Assembly: GCA_050292445.1 (NCBI GenBank)
Contig: JBNKLQ010000109.1
Span: forward strand, 1-18,799
Length of the DNA: 18,799 nucleotides
DNA from: Leptofilum sp050292445
GTDB lineage: Bacteria > Chloroflexota > Anaerolineae > Promineifilales > Promineifilaceae
Direction: 5' to 3'
The stretch's first letter is position 1, and every line of letters begins with the position of its first letter. A model generated the notes under the pieces. The model was given only the letters and a program-made list of their open reading frames with translations, did not search any database and was not told the origin of the DNA. The translations under genes were made by a program, and so were the position numbers. Positions 1 to 6,471 of this stretch are shown piece after piece.

Positions 1-362
1 ATGGTATTCATTGGATGTTTAACGTCGTTACCGGGCAGGCGGGACAGCCTAACGCCGTGCTGGTGCGGGCTTTAGAGCCAGTAGACGGCATTACGTTGAT
101 GATTGAGCATCGGGGGGAACGGCCGTTAACCCAGCTTACCAACGGCCCGGCCAAGCTTACCCAGGCCTTAGTCATTGACAAATCTCAGAATGGGGCAAAC
201 CTTTGCCAGCCAGATGGGGTTATATGGATAGAAGATGCACCTGCTGTGCCCCAAAGTCAAATTGCTGTAGGACCACGTATTGGCCTCGGCAAAACGCCGG
301 AACCCTGGTATTCCATCCCCTGGCGTTATTGGCTGGCAAACAATCCGTTTGTCTCCAAATAG
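1..362 (+). CDS. DNA-3-methyladenine glycosylase (AAG/MPG family), 5'-truncated by the window edge
   Basis: The reading frame is open from base 3 to the TAG at 360-362, so the true start lies upstream of the window. The visible 119 residues match the C-terminal part of the Pur_DNA_glyco family. Landmarks are IHWMFNVVTG (the family's YGxHxxxNVVT core), VLVRALEPVDG, NGPAKLTQALVIDK and a final PWRYWLANNPFVSK, close to the family's PWRFY..GNPFVSR ending. Members excise alkylated purines such as 3-methyladenine from DNA as the first step of base excision repair in the cytoplasm. The N-terminal part is not visible, so catalytic completeness cannot be judged. The C-terminus looks intact. The gene is followed by a repeat-rich spacer. 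Confidence 0.85.
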   Translation, partial: GIHWMFNVVTGQAGQPNAVLVRALEPVDGITLMIEHRGERPLTQLTNGPAKLTQALVIDKSQNGANLCQPDGVIWIEDAPAVPQSQIAVGPRIGLGKTPEPWYSIPWRYWLANNPFVSK

Positions 363-375
363 CAGTAAATTTAAG

Positions 376-446
376 GGACACAGATAAACACAGATGTTCA
401 CAGATAGAGGGTTGAAATCTGTGTTCACCTGTGGAAATCTGTGTCC
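376..446. repeat. Phased inverted repeat array, 3 x CACAGAT then 3 x A(T/C)CTGTG, 10-bp period
   Basis: CACAGAT begins at 379, 389 and 399. The inverse word A(T/C)CTGTG begins at 417, 427 (ACCTGTG) and 437. The outer ends form a perfect 10-bp inverted repeat, GGACACAGAT (376-385) with ATCTGTGTCC (437-446). The 10-bp phasing puts every word on the same face of the helix. It resembles short intergenic repeats seen in other environmental bacterial genomes. It has no coding potential of its own. Confidence 0.8.
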
Positions 447-465
447 TGTTTTGTAAGGAGACGAC

Positions 466-489
466 ATGAGCACAAGCTCAACACCATGA
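466..489 (+). other. Seven-codon ORF with a good Shine-Dalgarno, possible gene-start remnant
   Basis: AAGGAG at 455-460 sits 5 nt before ATG at 466, which opens MSTSSTP followed by TGA at 487-489. The ribosome-binding site is better than the size of the ORF would suggest. The ORF lies between two repeat arrays. It could be the start of a gene destroyed by repeat insertion, a leader peptide for fabI, or chance. Confidence 0.3.
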
Positions 490-491
490 AT

Positions 492-558
492 GAAAATCAG
501 CAGATTTCGCAGATTAACCAGATTTTTCTCTGCGCCTTCTGCGTCTCTGCGTTTAATT
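492..558. repeat. Phased repeat array, 3 x CAGATT (9-bp period) then 3 x TCTGCG
   Basis: CAGATT begins at 501, 510 and 519. TCTGCG begins at 529, 538 and 546. The period is therefore 9 bp, with one 8-bp step. The block lies directly upstream of the fabI ribosome-binding site. In the reverse frame it translates to a string resembling RRDAEGAE, a typical spurious product of such repeats. It matches the design of the blocks at 376-446 and 15487-15533. Confidence 0.75.
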
Positions 559-576
559 ATTTTCAGAGGAGAGAAT

Positions 577-1368
577 ATGAAGCTACTTGAAGGAAAAAAA
601 GCACTCATTTTTGGCATTGCCAACAAAAATTCCATTGCCTGGGGTATTGCCCAAGCGCTCCATGCCCACGGCTGTGAACTGGGTTTTAGTTATGGTTTTG
701 AGCAATTAGAGCGGCGGGTACGGCCGTTGGCCGAAGAGCTCGGGGTCGAATTTGTGGAAGAGTGCAACATCGAAAGTGATGAAGAGATTACGGCCGTCTT
801 TCAAAAAGCGGGCGATCATTTCGGTAAGATCGACATTCTGGTACATGCCATTGCCCACGCCAAGCGGGAAGACTTAATGGGCACCTATGTAGACACCAGT
901 CGGGATGGTTTTCAGCTGGCAATGGATGTAAGTGTATACAGTTTGGTCGCGCTGACGCGTGCGGCCGTTCCATTGATGACAGACGGCGGCAGCATCATTT
1001 GCCTGACTTATTATGGCGCAGAAAAAGCAGTGCCCCATTACAATGTGATGGGCGTGGCTAAAGCTGCTTTGGAAGCCAGTACGCGCTACCTGGCAGCCGA
1101 CTTAGGTCCGCAAAATATCCGTGTCAACGCCATTTCTGCTGGGCCTATCAAAACCTTGTCCGCCGCTGGCATTGCTGGATTCCGCAAAATTCTCAAGTAC
1201 ACCGAAGAACGTGCTCCCTTGCGTCGCAACGTGACACAGGAAGAAGTGGGAAAAACTGCCCTCTGGTTATCCAGCGATCTGAGCAGTGGTGTGACAGGCG
1301 AGGTGGTTTACGTTGATGCTGGCTACAATATTTTGGGTATGCCAGAGCCACCAGAGAATTGGTTGTAA
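577..1368 (+). CDS. fabI: Enoyl-[acyl-carrier-protein] reductase (NADH), FabI type
   Basis: This 263-residue protein reduces enoyl-ACP to acyl-ACP, the last step of each fatty-acid elongation round, in the cytoplasm. It is a short-chain dehydrogenase/reductase of the FabI subgroup. The N-terminal nucleotide site contains FGIANKNSIAWGIA (12-25). The active site has the FabI pair Tyr145 and Tyr155 with Lys162 (Y-x6-K in YNVMGVAK). ISAGPIKTLSAAGI (186-199) is the substrate-loop region. The length equals the usual 255-265. The frame is open from 490, but ATG 577 fits because GAGGAGAG (566-573) precedes it and homologues begin MKLLEGKK; the upstream part is repeat sequence. It carries two ACGGCCGT octamers (720, 790). 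A short gap and then the metK leader follow. Confidence 0.95.
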   Translation: MKLLEGKKALIFGIANKNSIAWGIAQALHAHGCELGFSYGFEQLERRVRPLAEELGVEFVEECNIESDEEITAVFQKAGDHFGKIDILVHAIAHAKREDLMGTYVDTSRDGFQLAMDVSVYSLVALTRAAVPLMTDGGSIICLTYYGAEKAVPHYNVMGVAKAALEASTRYLAADLGPQNIRVNAISAGPIKTLSAAGIAGFRKILKYTEERAPLRRNVTQEEVGKTALWLSSDLSSGVTGEVVYVDAGYNILGMPEPPENWL

Positions 1369-1385
1369 GCGCAAGCGTTTTTTGC

Positions 1386-1413
1386 TTGACACTTCTTCCC
1401 ATTTAGCTATACT
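1386..1413 (+). promoter_or_regulatory. Sigma-70-type promoter for metK
   Basis: TTGACA (1386-1391) and TATACT (1408-1413) are separated by 16 bp, close to the housekeeping consensus. Transcription would begin near 1420, about 40 nt before the riboswitch. The -35 box begins only 17 nt after the fabI stop codon. Confidence 0.8.
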
Positions 1414-1459
1414 CATCTTAACTGTTATTGCCGCAATGGCAGTTAACAATCATTCACAA

Positions 1460-1557
1460 TCTTATCAGGAGCAGCAGAGGGATCGGCCCGGTGAAGCTGC
1501 AGCAACCCCCAATTTTGGGAAGGTGCTAAATCCGTCAGCATTGGCTGAGAGATAAGA
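1460..1557 (+). promoter_or_regulatory. SAM-I (S-box) riboswitch aptamer
   Basis: The leader carries the conserved S-box core: GAGGGA, then GGCCCGGTGAAGC, GCAACC, AAGGTGCTAAATCC and GAGAGATAAG. P1 is a 7-bp helix, UCUUAUC (1460-1466) with GAUAAGA (1551-1557). Binding of S-adenosylmethionine stabilises P1. Here the 3' side of P1 runs into AAGAGG (1554-1559), which can instead pair with CCTCTT (1579-1584) of the downstream terminator. This gives the usual OFF switch: high SAM favours P1 and termination, low SAM favours the antiterminator and metK expression. The position before metK agrees with that role. Confidence 0.95.
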
Positions 1558-1577
1558 GGTAATCGCAAATTTTGCCA

Positions 1578-1606
1578 GCCTCTTGCTTGCCAAGAGGCTT
1601 TTTTTT
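1578..1606 (+). terminator. Riboswitch expression-platform terminator
   Basis: GCCTCTTG (1578-1585) pairs with CAAGAGGC (1591-1598) across a 5-nt loop, followed by eight T. It is an intrinsic terminator whose 5' arm overlaps the antiterminator pairing with the end of the SAM aptamer. Confidence 0.93.
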
Positions 1607-1654
1607 GTCAATTTTGAATTTCACAGAGCCACTGGCCTAAAAATGTATTTGTAT

Positions 1655-1731
1655 GATATCGGGATATCTTATTCAGGTCAGTCTAGGCTCCCATAGGTGA
1701 ATTTCAGTAAAAAATTGGAACTGAAATTCAC
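1655..1731 (+). other. Secondary inverted repeats between riboswitch terminator and metK
   Basis: GATATC occurs twice around a GG spacer (1655-1668), giving a 14-bp palindrome. Further on, GTGAATTTCAGT (1697-1708) and ACTGAAATTCAC (1720-1731) form a perfect 12-bp stem with an 11-nt loop. Its end lies 11 nt before the GGAGG of metK. Neither is followed by a T tract, so they are not typical terminators. They could be a protein operator, an mRNA-stabilising hairpin or a second control layer. Confidence 0.6.
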
Positions 1732-1755
1732 AACTTACCATTGGAGGTAAAGTAG

Positions 1756-2982
1756 ATGACAACATTTATGAAAGCACCCAGCCTGTTGTTTACTTCGGAA
1801 TCTGTAACCGAAGGCCACCCAGACAAGATGTGCGACCAGATTAGCGATGCTGTTTTAGACGCGTTGCTGGAGCTAGACCCCAACGCCCGCGTGGCTTGCG
1901 AAACTGCAATTAAAACTGGCTTTGTTCTCCTGTTGGGTGAAATTAGCACCAATGCTTTTGTTGATTTTGATAAGCTGGTGCGTCAGGTCATTGTAGATAT
2001 TGGTTTTGATAGCAGCGACAAAGGGTTCGATGGCAACACCTGTGGTGTGCAGTCAGCTATTGCCAGCCAAAGCCCAGACATTGCCCAGGGCGTAGACAAG
2101 GCGCTGGAGTATCGTAACAATGGCTCGAACGAGGCCGAAGTAGAAACATTGGGCGCTGGCGACCAGGGGATGATGTTTGGCTACGCCTGTAATGAAACAG
2201 AAGCATTAATGCCCCTGCCAATTCATTTGGCTCATTTGCTGACGAAAAAGCTGAGCGAAGTACGCCGCAACGGTACGTTGCCTTGGGTGCGCCCAGATGG
2301 CAAGGCACAGGTAACGATTGAGTACAGCTACGGCAAGCCTAAGCGAGTTGATGCGGTGCTTATCAGCACCCAACATGCGCCTGAAGTGGACAATGAGTCG
2401 ATTCGCGCCGGGATCATTGAGCATGTGATTAAACCAGTTCTTCCGGCCGAGCTGGTAGATGATAAACTGCGCATTTTTGTGAATCCTACAGGGCGCTTCG
2501 TGGTTGGTGGTCCGATGGGGGACGCTGGTGTGACTGGTCGCAAGATTATTGTGGACACGTATGGCGGTATGGGTCGGCACGGCGGTGGTGCATTCAGCGG
2601 TAAGGATTGCACCAAAGTAGACCGCAGCGCGGCTTATGCAGCTCGCTGGGTGGCCAAGAATTTGGTGGCCGCTGGTCTGGCGGAGCGATGTGAAGTGCAA
2701 CTGGCGTATGCTATTGGCGTAGCTGAACCAGTAAGCATCAGCGTAGAAACGTTTGACACCAGCGAATTCACTTCGGATCAGCTGGTTGAGCTGATCGAAG
2801 CCCACTTTGATTTGCGCCCCGGTGCCATTATTCGTGATTTGAATTTGCGCCGACCTATCTTCCGCAAAACGGCCGCTTACGGTCATTTTGGTCGGGATGA
2901 CATTGAAGCGCCGTGGGAGAACACAGATCGGGCTGAGCAACTGCGAGAGGCGGCTAAGAAGTTTACGGTCGTACCTGCCTGA
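1756..2982 (+). CDS. metK: S-adenosylmethionine synthetase
   Basis: This 408-residue cytoplasmic enzyme makes S-adenosylmethionine from methionine and ATP. Family motifs are all present: GHPDK (20-24) at the ATP site, GAGDQG (133-138), GGPMGDAGVTGRK (251-263) and the P-loop-like GGGAFSGKDCTKVDR (276-290). The length is slightly above the usual 380-400. ATG 1756 follows GGAGG (1743-1747) at 8 nt; a second Met at codon 5 is less well placed. The gene stands alone behind a SAM-I riboswitch, so its product should switch off its own transcription. It ends in TGA, which shows UGA is a normal stop in this genome. No ACGGCCGT octamer lies inside it. Confidence 0.97.
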   Translation: MTTFMKAPSLLFTSESVTEGHPDKMCDQISDAVLDALLELDPNARVACETAIKTGFVLLLGEISTNAFVDFDKLVRQVIVDIGFDSSDKGFDGNTCGVQSAIASQSPDIAQGVDKALEYRNNGSNEAEVETLGAGDQGMMFGYACNETEALMPLPIHLAHLLTKKLSEVRRNGTLPWVRPDGKAQVTIEYSYGKPKRVDAVLISTQHAPEVDNESIRAGIIEHVIKPVLPAELVDDKLRIFVNPTGRFVVGGPMGDAGVTGRKIIVDTYGGMGRHGGGAFSGKDCTKVDRSAAYAARWVAKNLVAAGLAERCEVQLAYAIGVAEPVSISVETFDTSEFTSDQLVELIEAHFDLRPGAIIRDLNLRRPIFRKTAAYGHFGRDDIEAPWENTDRAEQLREAAKKFTVVPA

Positions 2983-2994
2983 TCTTCAAAAAAA

Positions 2995-3055
2995 AGACCC
3001 GAAGGGTTTCACCTCCGAATTGTTCCTGGAGCAGCATGAAAAACCCTTCGGGTCT
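2995..3055. repeat. 15-bp perfect inverted repeat after metK with U tract only on the minus strand
   Basis: AGACCCGAAGGGTTT (2995-3009) and AAACCCTTCGGGTCT (3041-3055) form a perfect 15-bp stem around a 31-nt loop. On the plus strand the stem is followed by AGATGAAAT, with no T run. On the minus strand it is followed by eight T (complement of 2988-2995). It may still end the metK transcript, but in form it is an intrinsic terminator for leftward transcription. Confidence 0.75.
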
Positions 3056-3067
3056 AGATGAAATAGT

Positions 3068-3095
3068 TTGCGCATAAATTCACTTTCGTTATAAT
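3068..3095 (+). promoter_or_regulatory. Sigma-70-type promoter for rpsB-tsf
   Basis: TTGCGC (3068-3073) and a perfect TATAAT (3090-3095) are separated by 16 bp. The start point would be near 3102, leaving an untranslated leader of about 230 nt before rpsB. Confidence 0.7.
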
Positions 3096-3335
3096 TCTTC
3101 GTTGCCTGCAACTCGTTGTGGGCGGCATAAAAAGATTCCCAAAGAATCATTTACCATTAAACACACACCCGGACAGGCAAAATGTGCTTGCATTCATTTG
3201 CCGTAGCGGCCTTGATTTCTTCTGGCGGCTGCGCATTTGTTGGCCATGCAAGTTTTTGTCTGGATGAACGGTGTGGACGCGTACGCTGAAATCTTTTAAC
3301 AGTGTACGACAAAACAAACAAAGGAGAATACCTCT
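3096..3335 (+). promoter_or_regulatory. Long 5' leader of rpsB, possible autoregulatory RNA
   Basis: No gene is visible in this 240-nt stretch. It contains small hairpins: GATTC (3134-3138) with GAATC, and GGCAAAATG (3176-3184) with CATTTGCC (3195-3202), one nucleotide bulged. Several bacteria have S2-binding leaders upstream of rpsB, so autoregulation is plausible. I do not recognise a specific described motif. AAGGAG (3321-3326) is the rpsB ribosome-binding site. Confidence 0.4.
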
Positions 3336-4310
3336 ATGGCCGTTGTTTCAATGAAAGCACTGCTAGAAACTGGCGTGCATTTCGGACACAGAACTCGTCG
3401 TTGGAATCCAAAGATGAAACCTTACATCTTTACGGAGCGAAACGGCATCCACATTATTGATTTGCAACAAACCTTGGGCATGATTGAAGATGCTTACAAT
3501 GTCATTCGCGATACCGTCACGGAAGGCGGAGCGGTCTTGTTCGTAGGCACCAAACGCCAGGCGCAAGACACGATTGCGTTTGAGGCAGCTCGGTCGCGCC
3601 AGCCGTATGTGAATGAACGTTGGCTGGGCGGCACGCTGACCAATTGGCAAACCATTCGCCAGCGGATTGATTACCTGAAGCGTTTGGAAAAACGCCAGGA
3701 AGAAGGTGATTTTGATTTACTGAAGAAGCGGGAACGGTTGCGGGTTGAGCGCGAAATTGAGAAGCTGAATTTGCGTTTGGGCGGTATCCGAGACATGAAA
3801 GGCTTACCGGATTTACTGTTTGTCGTTGATATTAATCACGAGGAAACGGCCGTGCGCGAAGCCAATATCTTAGGCATTCCCGTTATCGCTTTGGTAGACA
3901 CCAATTGCGACCCCGATGATATTGATTATCTAATTCCTTCAAACGATGATGCTATCCGGGCCATCAAATTGATTGTTGGCAAAATGGCTGAGGCTGCCCT
4001 GGAAGGCACGGCGCTTCGTCAAGAAAATGCTGACGAAGAAATCACCGATGTGGACAGCTATGGCGCTGGCTTCGACGGCATGGAAGACGTTGACGATGAG
4101 GTGTTGTTGGGTGAATCTACCCTGGCCAAGATGCGTGAAGCGGCTGCCGATGATGATGTGGAAGAAATCGAGGACGAAGGCGAAGCTGCCGAAGACGCAG
4201 TAGAAGACGAAAGCACTGACGACGAAGCAGCAGATGATGAAGCTGCTGAGGTTGAGGAAGAAGTTAACAACGACGAAACGGCCGAAGAAGATGCCGAGGA
4301 TGAAGCTTAA
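3336..4310 (+). CDS. rpsB: 30S ribosomal protein S2 with long acidic C-terminal tail
   Basis: Residues 1 to about 225 are a standard S2: MKALLETGVHFGHRTRRWNPKMKPYIF at the N-terminus (described here in parts: GVHFGHRTRRWNPKM), NERWLGGTLTNW in the middle, and DLLFVVDINHE and GIPVIALVDTNCDPD near the end. S2 binds the 30S head late in assembly and helps dock S1. The protein is 324 residues, about 80 longer than usual. The extra part is very rich in Asp, Glu and Ala (for example DDDVEEIEDEGEAAEDAVED) with few basic residues, so it should be disordered and strongly negative. ATG 3336 follows AAGGAG at 9 nt. tsf starts 21 nt downstream, the usual rpsB-tsf pair. Confidence 0.96.
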   Translation: MAVVSMKALLETGVHFGHRTRRWNPKMKPYIFTERNGIHIIDLQQTLGMIEDAYNVIRDTVTEGGAVLFVGTKRQAQDTIAFEAARSRQPYVNERWLGGTLTNWQTIRQRIDYLKRLEKRQEEGDFDLLKKRERLRVEREIEKLNLRLGGIRDMKGLPDLLFVVDINHEETAVREANILGIPVIALVDTNCDPDDIDYLIPSNDDAIRAIKLIVGKMAEAALEGTALRQENADEEITDVDSYGAGFDGMEDVDDEVLLGESTLAKMREAAADDDVEEIEDEGEAAEDAVEDESTDDEAADDEAAEVEEEVNNDETAEEDAEDEA

Positions 4311-4331
4311 TTTAGGAGCACTGCAACAAAA

Positions 4332-4925
4332 ATGAAAATTACAACTCAAATGGTAAAAGAACTGCGCGACGCAACTGGAGCAGGCGTTTTAGATGCCAAG
4401 AAAGCGTTGGAAGCCGCTAATGGCGACTTTGACAAGGCAGTTGATTCCCTGCGCGAAAAAGGTGCGGCCCGTGCCGCTAAACGCTCTGGTCGCGAAGCCA
4501 GCGAAGGGGTGATCGAACTGTATGCTCATCCGGGTAACCGCGTTGGTGTAATTTTGGAGCTAAACTGCGAAACTGATTTTGTGGCTCGAAATGAAGAATT
4601 CACCAATTTGGCCCATGATTTAGCTTTACACATCGCTGCAATGAATCCGCAATACATCACTACGGATGAGGTTCCAACCGACGAGCTAGAGCGTGAAACG
4701 GAAGTTCTGCGTAACCAAGCCCTGGCTGAGGGTAAGCCGGAACAAGTTGTGGAAAAAATTGTTGCTGGTCGGATGAGCAAGTTTTATGAAGAGTTCTGTT
4801 TGTTAGAGCAGCCTTTTGTAAAGGATGATAAGGTCAAAATTAAGGACCTGATTACTGATTCAATTCGCAAAACTGGGGAAAACATCGTTGTGAGACGTTT
4901 TGCCCGTTATGAATTGGGTGAATAA
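4332..4925 (+). CDS. tsf: Elongation factor Ts
   Basis: EF-Ts recycles EF-Tu by exchanging GDP for GTP during translation. This 197-residue form has the N-terminal UBA-like domain with VKELRDATGAGVLDAKKALE (9-28), close to the classical TGAGMMDCKKAL signature, and the core motif ELNCETDFVARNEEF. It is of the short class, near the size of the Thermus protein, and lacks the second half of the large dimerisation region of E. coli EF-Ts. AGGAG (4314-4318) precedes ATG 4332 by 13 nt, a rather long spacing. It is co-transcribed with rpsB and followed by a strong intrinsic terminator. Confidence 0.96.
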   Translation: MKITTQMVKELRDATGAGVLDAKKALEAANGDFDKAVDSLREKGAARAAKRSGREASEGVIELYAHPGNRVGVILELNCETDFVARNEEFTNLAHDLALHIAAMNPQYITTDEVPTDELERETEVLRNQALAEGKPEQVVEKIVAGRMSKFYEEFCLLEQPFVKDDKVKIKDLITDSIRKTGENIVVRRFARYELGE

Positions 4926-4948
4926 ATAAGATTTTGTGAATACTTTTT

Positions 4949-4982
4949 AAAACGGGGCGCTCATTTGAGCGCCCCGTTTTTT
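4949..4982 (+). terminator. Intrinsic terminator of the rpsB-tsf operon
   Basis: The arms at 4949-4962 and 4967-4980 form a GC-rich 14-bp stem (core ACGGGGCGCTC with GAGCGCCCCGT) closing a 4-nt loop, and six T run to 4982. The preceding A run would let it work in both directions. Confidence 0.93.
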
Positions 4983-5016
4983 AAGTGCATGCCCATAAAG
5001 ATTGGAGGCAAGCCGG

Positions 5017-5736
5017 ATGTCATCAATTCAGTACAATCGTGTTTTATTAAAGATGGGGGGAGAAGCCTTAGCTGGCCCCAATGGGTATGGGATTGACCCA
5101 ACCAGAGCCACTGAAGTTGCTCAAATTGTTAAGGATATATACGATTTAGGCGTTCAGGTTGCCATTGTGATTGGTGGCGGGAATCTGTGGCGTGGTTCCG
5201 TGGGCAGCACTATGGGGATGGCGCGTCCCTCAGCGGACCATATTGGCATGATTGCCACGGTGATGAATGCTCTGGCGTTACAAGACGCTATGGAGCGCAC
5301 TGGCATTGTGACCAGGGTGCAAACGGCCGTTGAAATGCGCACTATCGCTGAACCGTATATCCGTTTGCGGGCCATGCGTCATCTAGACAAGGGACGCGTG
5401 GTTATTTTTGGTGGCGGTACGGGCAATCCATACTTCACCACGGATTCGGCCGGGGCCTTGCGCGCCATGGAAATTGGGGCGGATGTGCTGATTAAAGCCA
5501 CCAAAGTCGATGCCATTTATGATGATGATCCGGTGGAAAATCCCAATGCCACGCGATTTAATAAAATCTCTTATATTGATTTCTTGAATATGCGGCTGCG
5601 GGTGATGGACAGTACGGCCGTTTCTCTCTGCATGGATAATGATTTGCCCATTGTGGTATTGAACTTCTGGCAAAAGGATAGCGTTAAGCGGTTGCTTTTA
5701 GGTGAGTCCATTGGCACCACAATCTGTAATGTGTGA
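5017..5736 (+). CDS. pyrH: UMP kinase
   Basis: PyrH phosphorylates UMP to UDP in pyrimidine nucleotide synthesis; bacterial forms are hexamers of the amino-acid-kinase fold. The 239-residue product shows VLLKMGGEALAG (9-20), the nucleotide loop VIGGGNLWRG (51-60), HIGMIATVMNALALQDA (75-91) and FGGGTGNPYFTTDSAGALRA (131-150), followed by the ATP-site stretch KATKVDAIYDDDP. The frame is open from a TTG at 5002, but GGAGG lies inside that extension (5004-5008), exactly 8 nt before ATG 5017, which decides the start. It is separated from tsf by a terminator and ends in TGA. It contains two ACGGCCGT octamers (5323, 5614), both read as Thr-Ala-Val. Confidence 0.96.
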   Translation: MSSIQYNRVLLKMGGEALAGPNGYGIDPTRATEVAQIVKDIYDLGVQVAIVIGGGNLWRGSVGSTMGMARPSADHIGMIATVMNALALQDAMERTGIVTRVQTAVEMRTIAEPYIRLRAMRHLDKGRVVIFGGGTGNPYFTTDSAGALRAMEIGADVLIKATKVDAIYDDDPVENPNATRFNKISYIDFLNMRLRVMDSTAVSLCMDNDLPIVVLNFWQKDSVKRLLLGESIGTTICNV

Positions 5737-5905
5737 GAAGCGCCAATAGTCGGTATACTTAGGGTCTAAATAGCTTATTCAGATAGCATCATGATTTTGT
5801 GCTGAATGGCTACTTTAAGCCCATTTGCTGATCCCTCATTTTATTTGCACATGGGCACGAATCTATTTTAAATTGATTTTTTGTCCGTTTCCTGAGGAGG
5901 TTGTG

Positions 5906-6463
5906 ATGATACGAGAGCTTTTGCAAGATGCCGAGAGTCGGATGCGTGGAGCCATTACATCTCTGGAATCAGATATGGGCGGCTACCGGACAGGGCGTGC
6001 TTCGCCGCAGCTGGTAGAAAAGCTGGAAGTAGAAATGTATGGTCAGGCCATGAATTTGATCCAGCTCGCTGTTATTTCTGTCCCGGAGCCTCAGCAGTTG
6101 GCGATACGGCCGTACGATGCCAGCTCTATCTCAGCGATTGAACGCGCCATCATGAAATCCAATTTAGGTCTTACCCCCAACAATGATGGTAAAATCATTC
6201 GCCTCAATTTACCACGCCTGACAGAAGAACGCCGCCGCGATTTATCTAAACTTGTGGGGAGTCGGGTGGAAGAAGCCAAAGTGGCGGTACGCAACGTGCG
6301 TCGCGATGCCTTAAACGATCTACGCGACTTCAAAAATGAATCCATGATTACCGAGGATGACTTCTTTCGAGGTCAAGACGATTTGCAAGAATTAACTGAT
6401 AAATATGTAAATACAGTTGACGATTTAGGCAAAGAGAAAATAAAAGAGATCATGGAAGTATAG
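5906..6463 (+). CDS. frr: Ribosome recycling factor
   Basis: RRF works with EF-G to split the post-termination ribosome. The 185-residue length is exactly typical. Visible family stretches are a start with LLQDAESRMRGAI, then GGYRTGRASPQLVEKLEVEMYG, then AIRPYDASSISAIERAI, NDGKIIRLNLPRLTEERRRDL and VRNVRRDAL, all in the two-domain order of RRF. GAGGAGG (5894-5900) precedes ATG 5906 by 5 nt; an in-frame GTG at 5903 is possible, and the longer frame from 5825 is not supported. One ACGGCCGT (6106) is read here as Arg-Pro. uppS follows after 8 nt. Confidence 0.96.
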   Translation: MIRELLQDAESRMRGAITSLESDMGGYRTGRASPQLVEKLEVEMYGQAMNLIQLAVISVPEPQQLAIRPYDASSISAIERAIMKSNLGLTPNNDGKIIRLNLPRLTEERRRDLSKLVGSRVEEAKVAVRNVRRDALNDLRDFKNESMITEDDFFRGQDDLQELTDKYVNTVDDLGKEKIKEIMEV

Positions 6464-6471
6464 TAAATAGT

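Noticed and set aside
376..558. CRISPR array
   Set aside because: Words of 6-8 bp every 9-10 bp with no spacers of 30-40 bp are not a CRISPR, and no cas genes are present.
490..576. Upstream extension of fabI
   Set aside because: The extension is translated repeat sequence; ATG 577 has the ribosome-binding site and matches family starts.
168..635. 155-codon minus-strand ORF across the repeat region
   Set aside because: It runs over the glycosylase gene and the repeats; the RRDAEGAE-like string is a known kind of artefact of such repeats, and no ribosome-binding site supports it.
1369..1400. Terminator after fabI
   Set aside because: CAAGC (1372-1376) and GCTTG (1384-1388) form only a 5-bp stem that overlaps the metK -35 box and has its T run in the loop.
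2206..2940. 244-codon antisense ORF in metK
   Set aside because: It lies wholly opposite a highly conserved gene, has no family resemblance, and reflects the complement of metK codons.
5002..5016. TTG start for pyrH
   Set aside because: The GGAGG ribosome-binding site lies inside this extension and fits ATG 5017.
5737..5905. Promoter for frr in the 169-nt gap
   Set aside because: Candidate boxes (TTGCAC 5845, TATTTT 5864) have a 13-bp spacing, too short to support.
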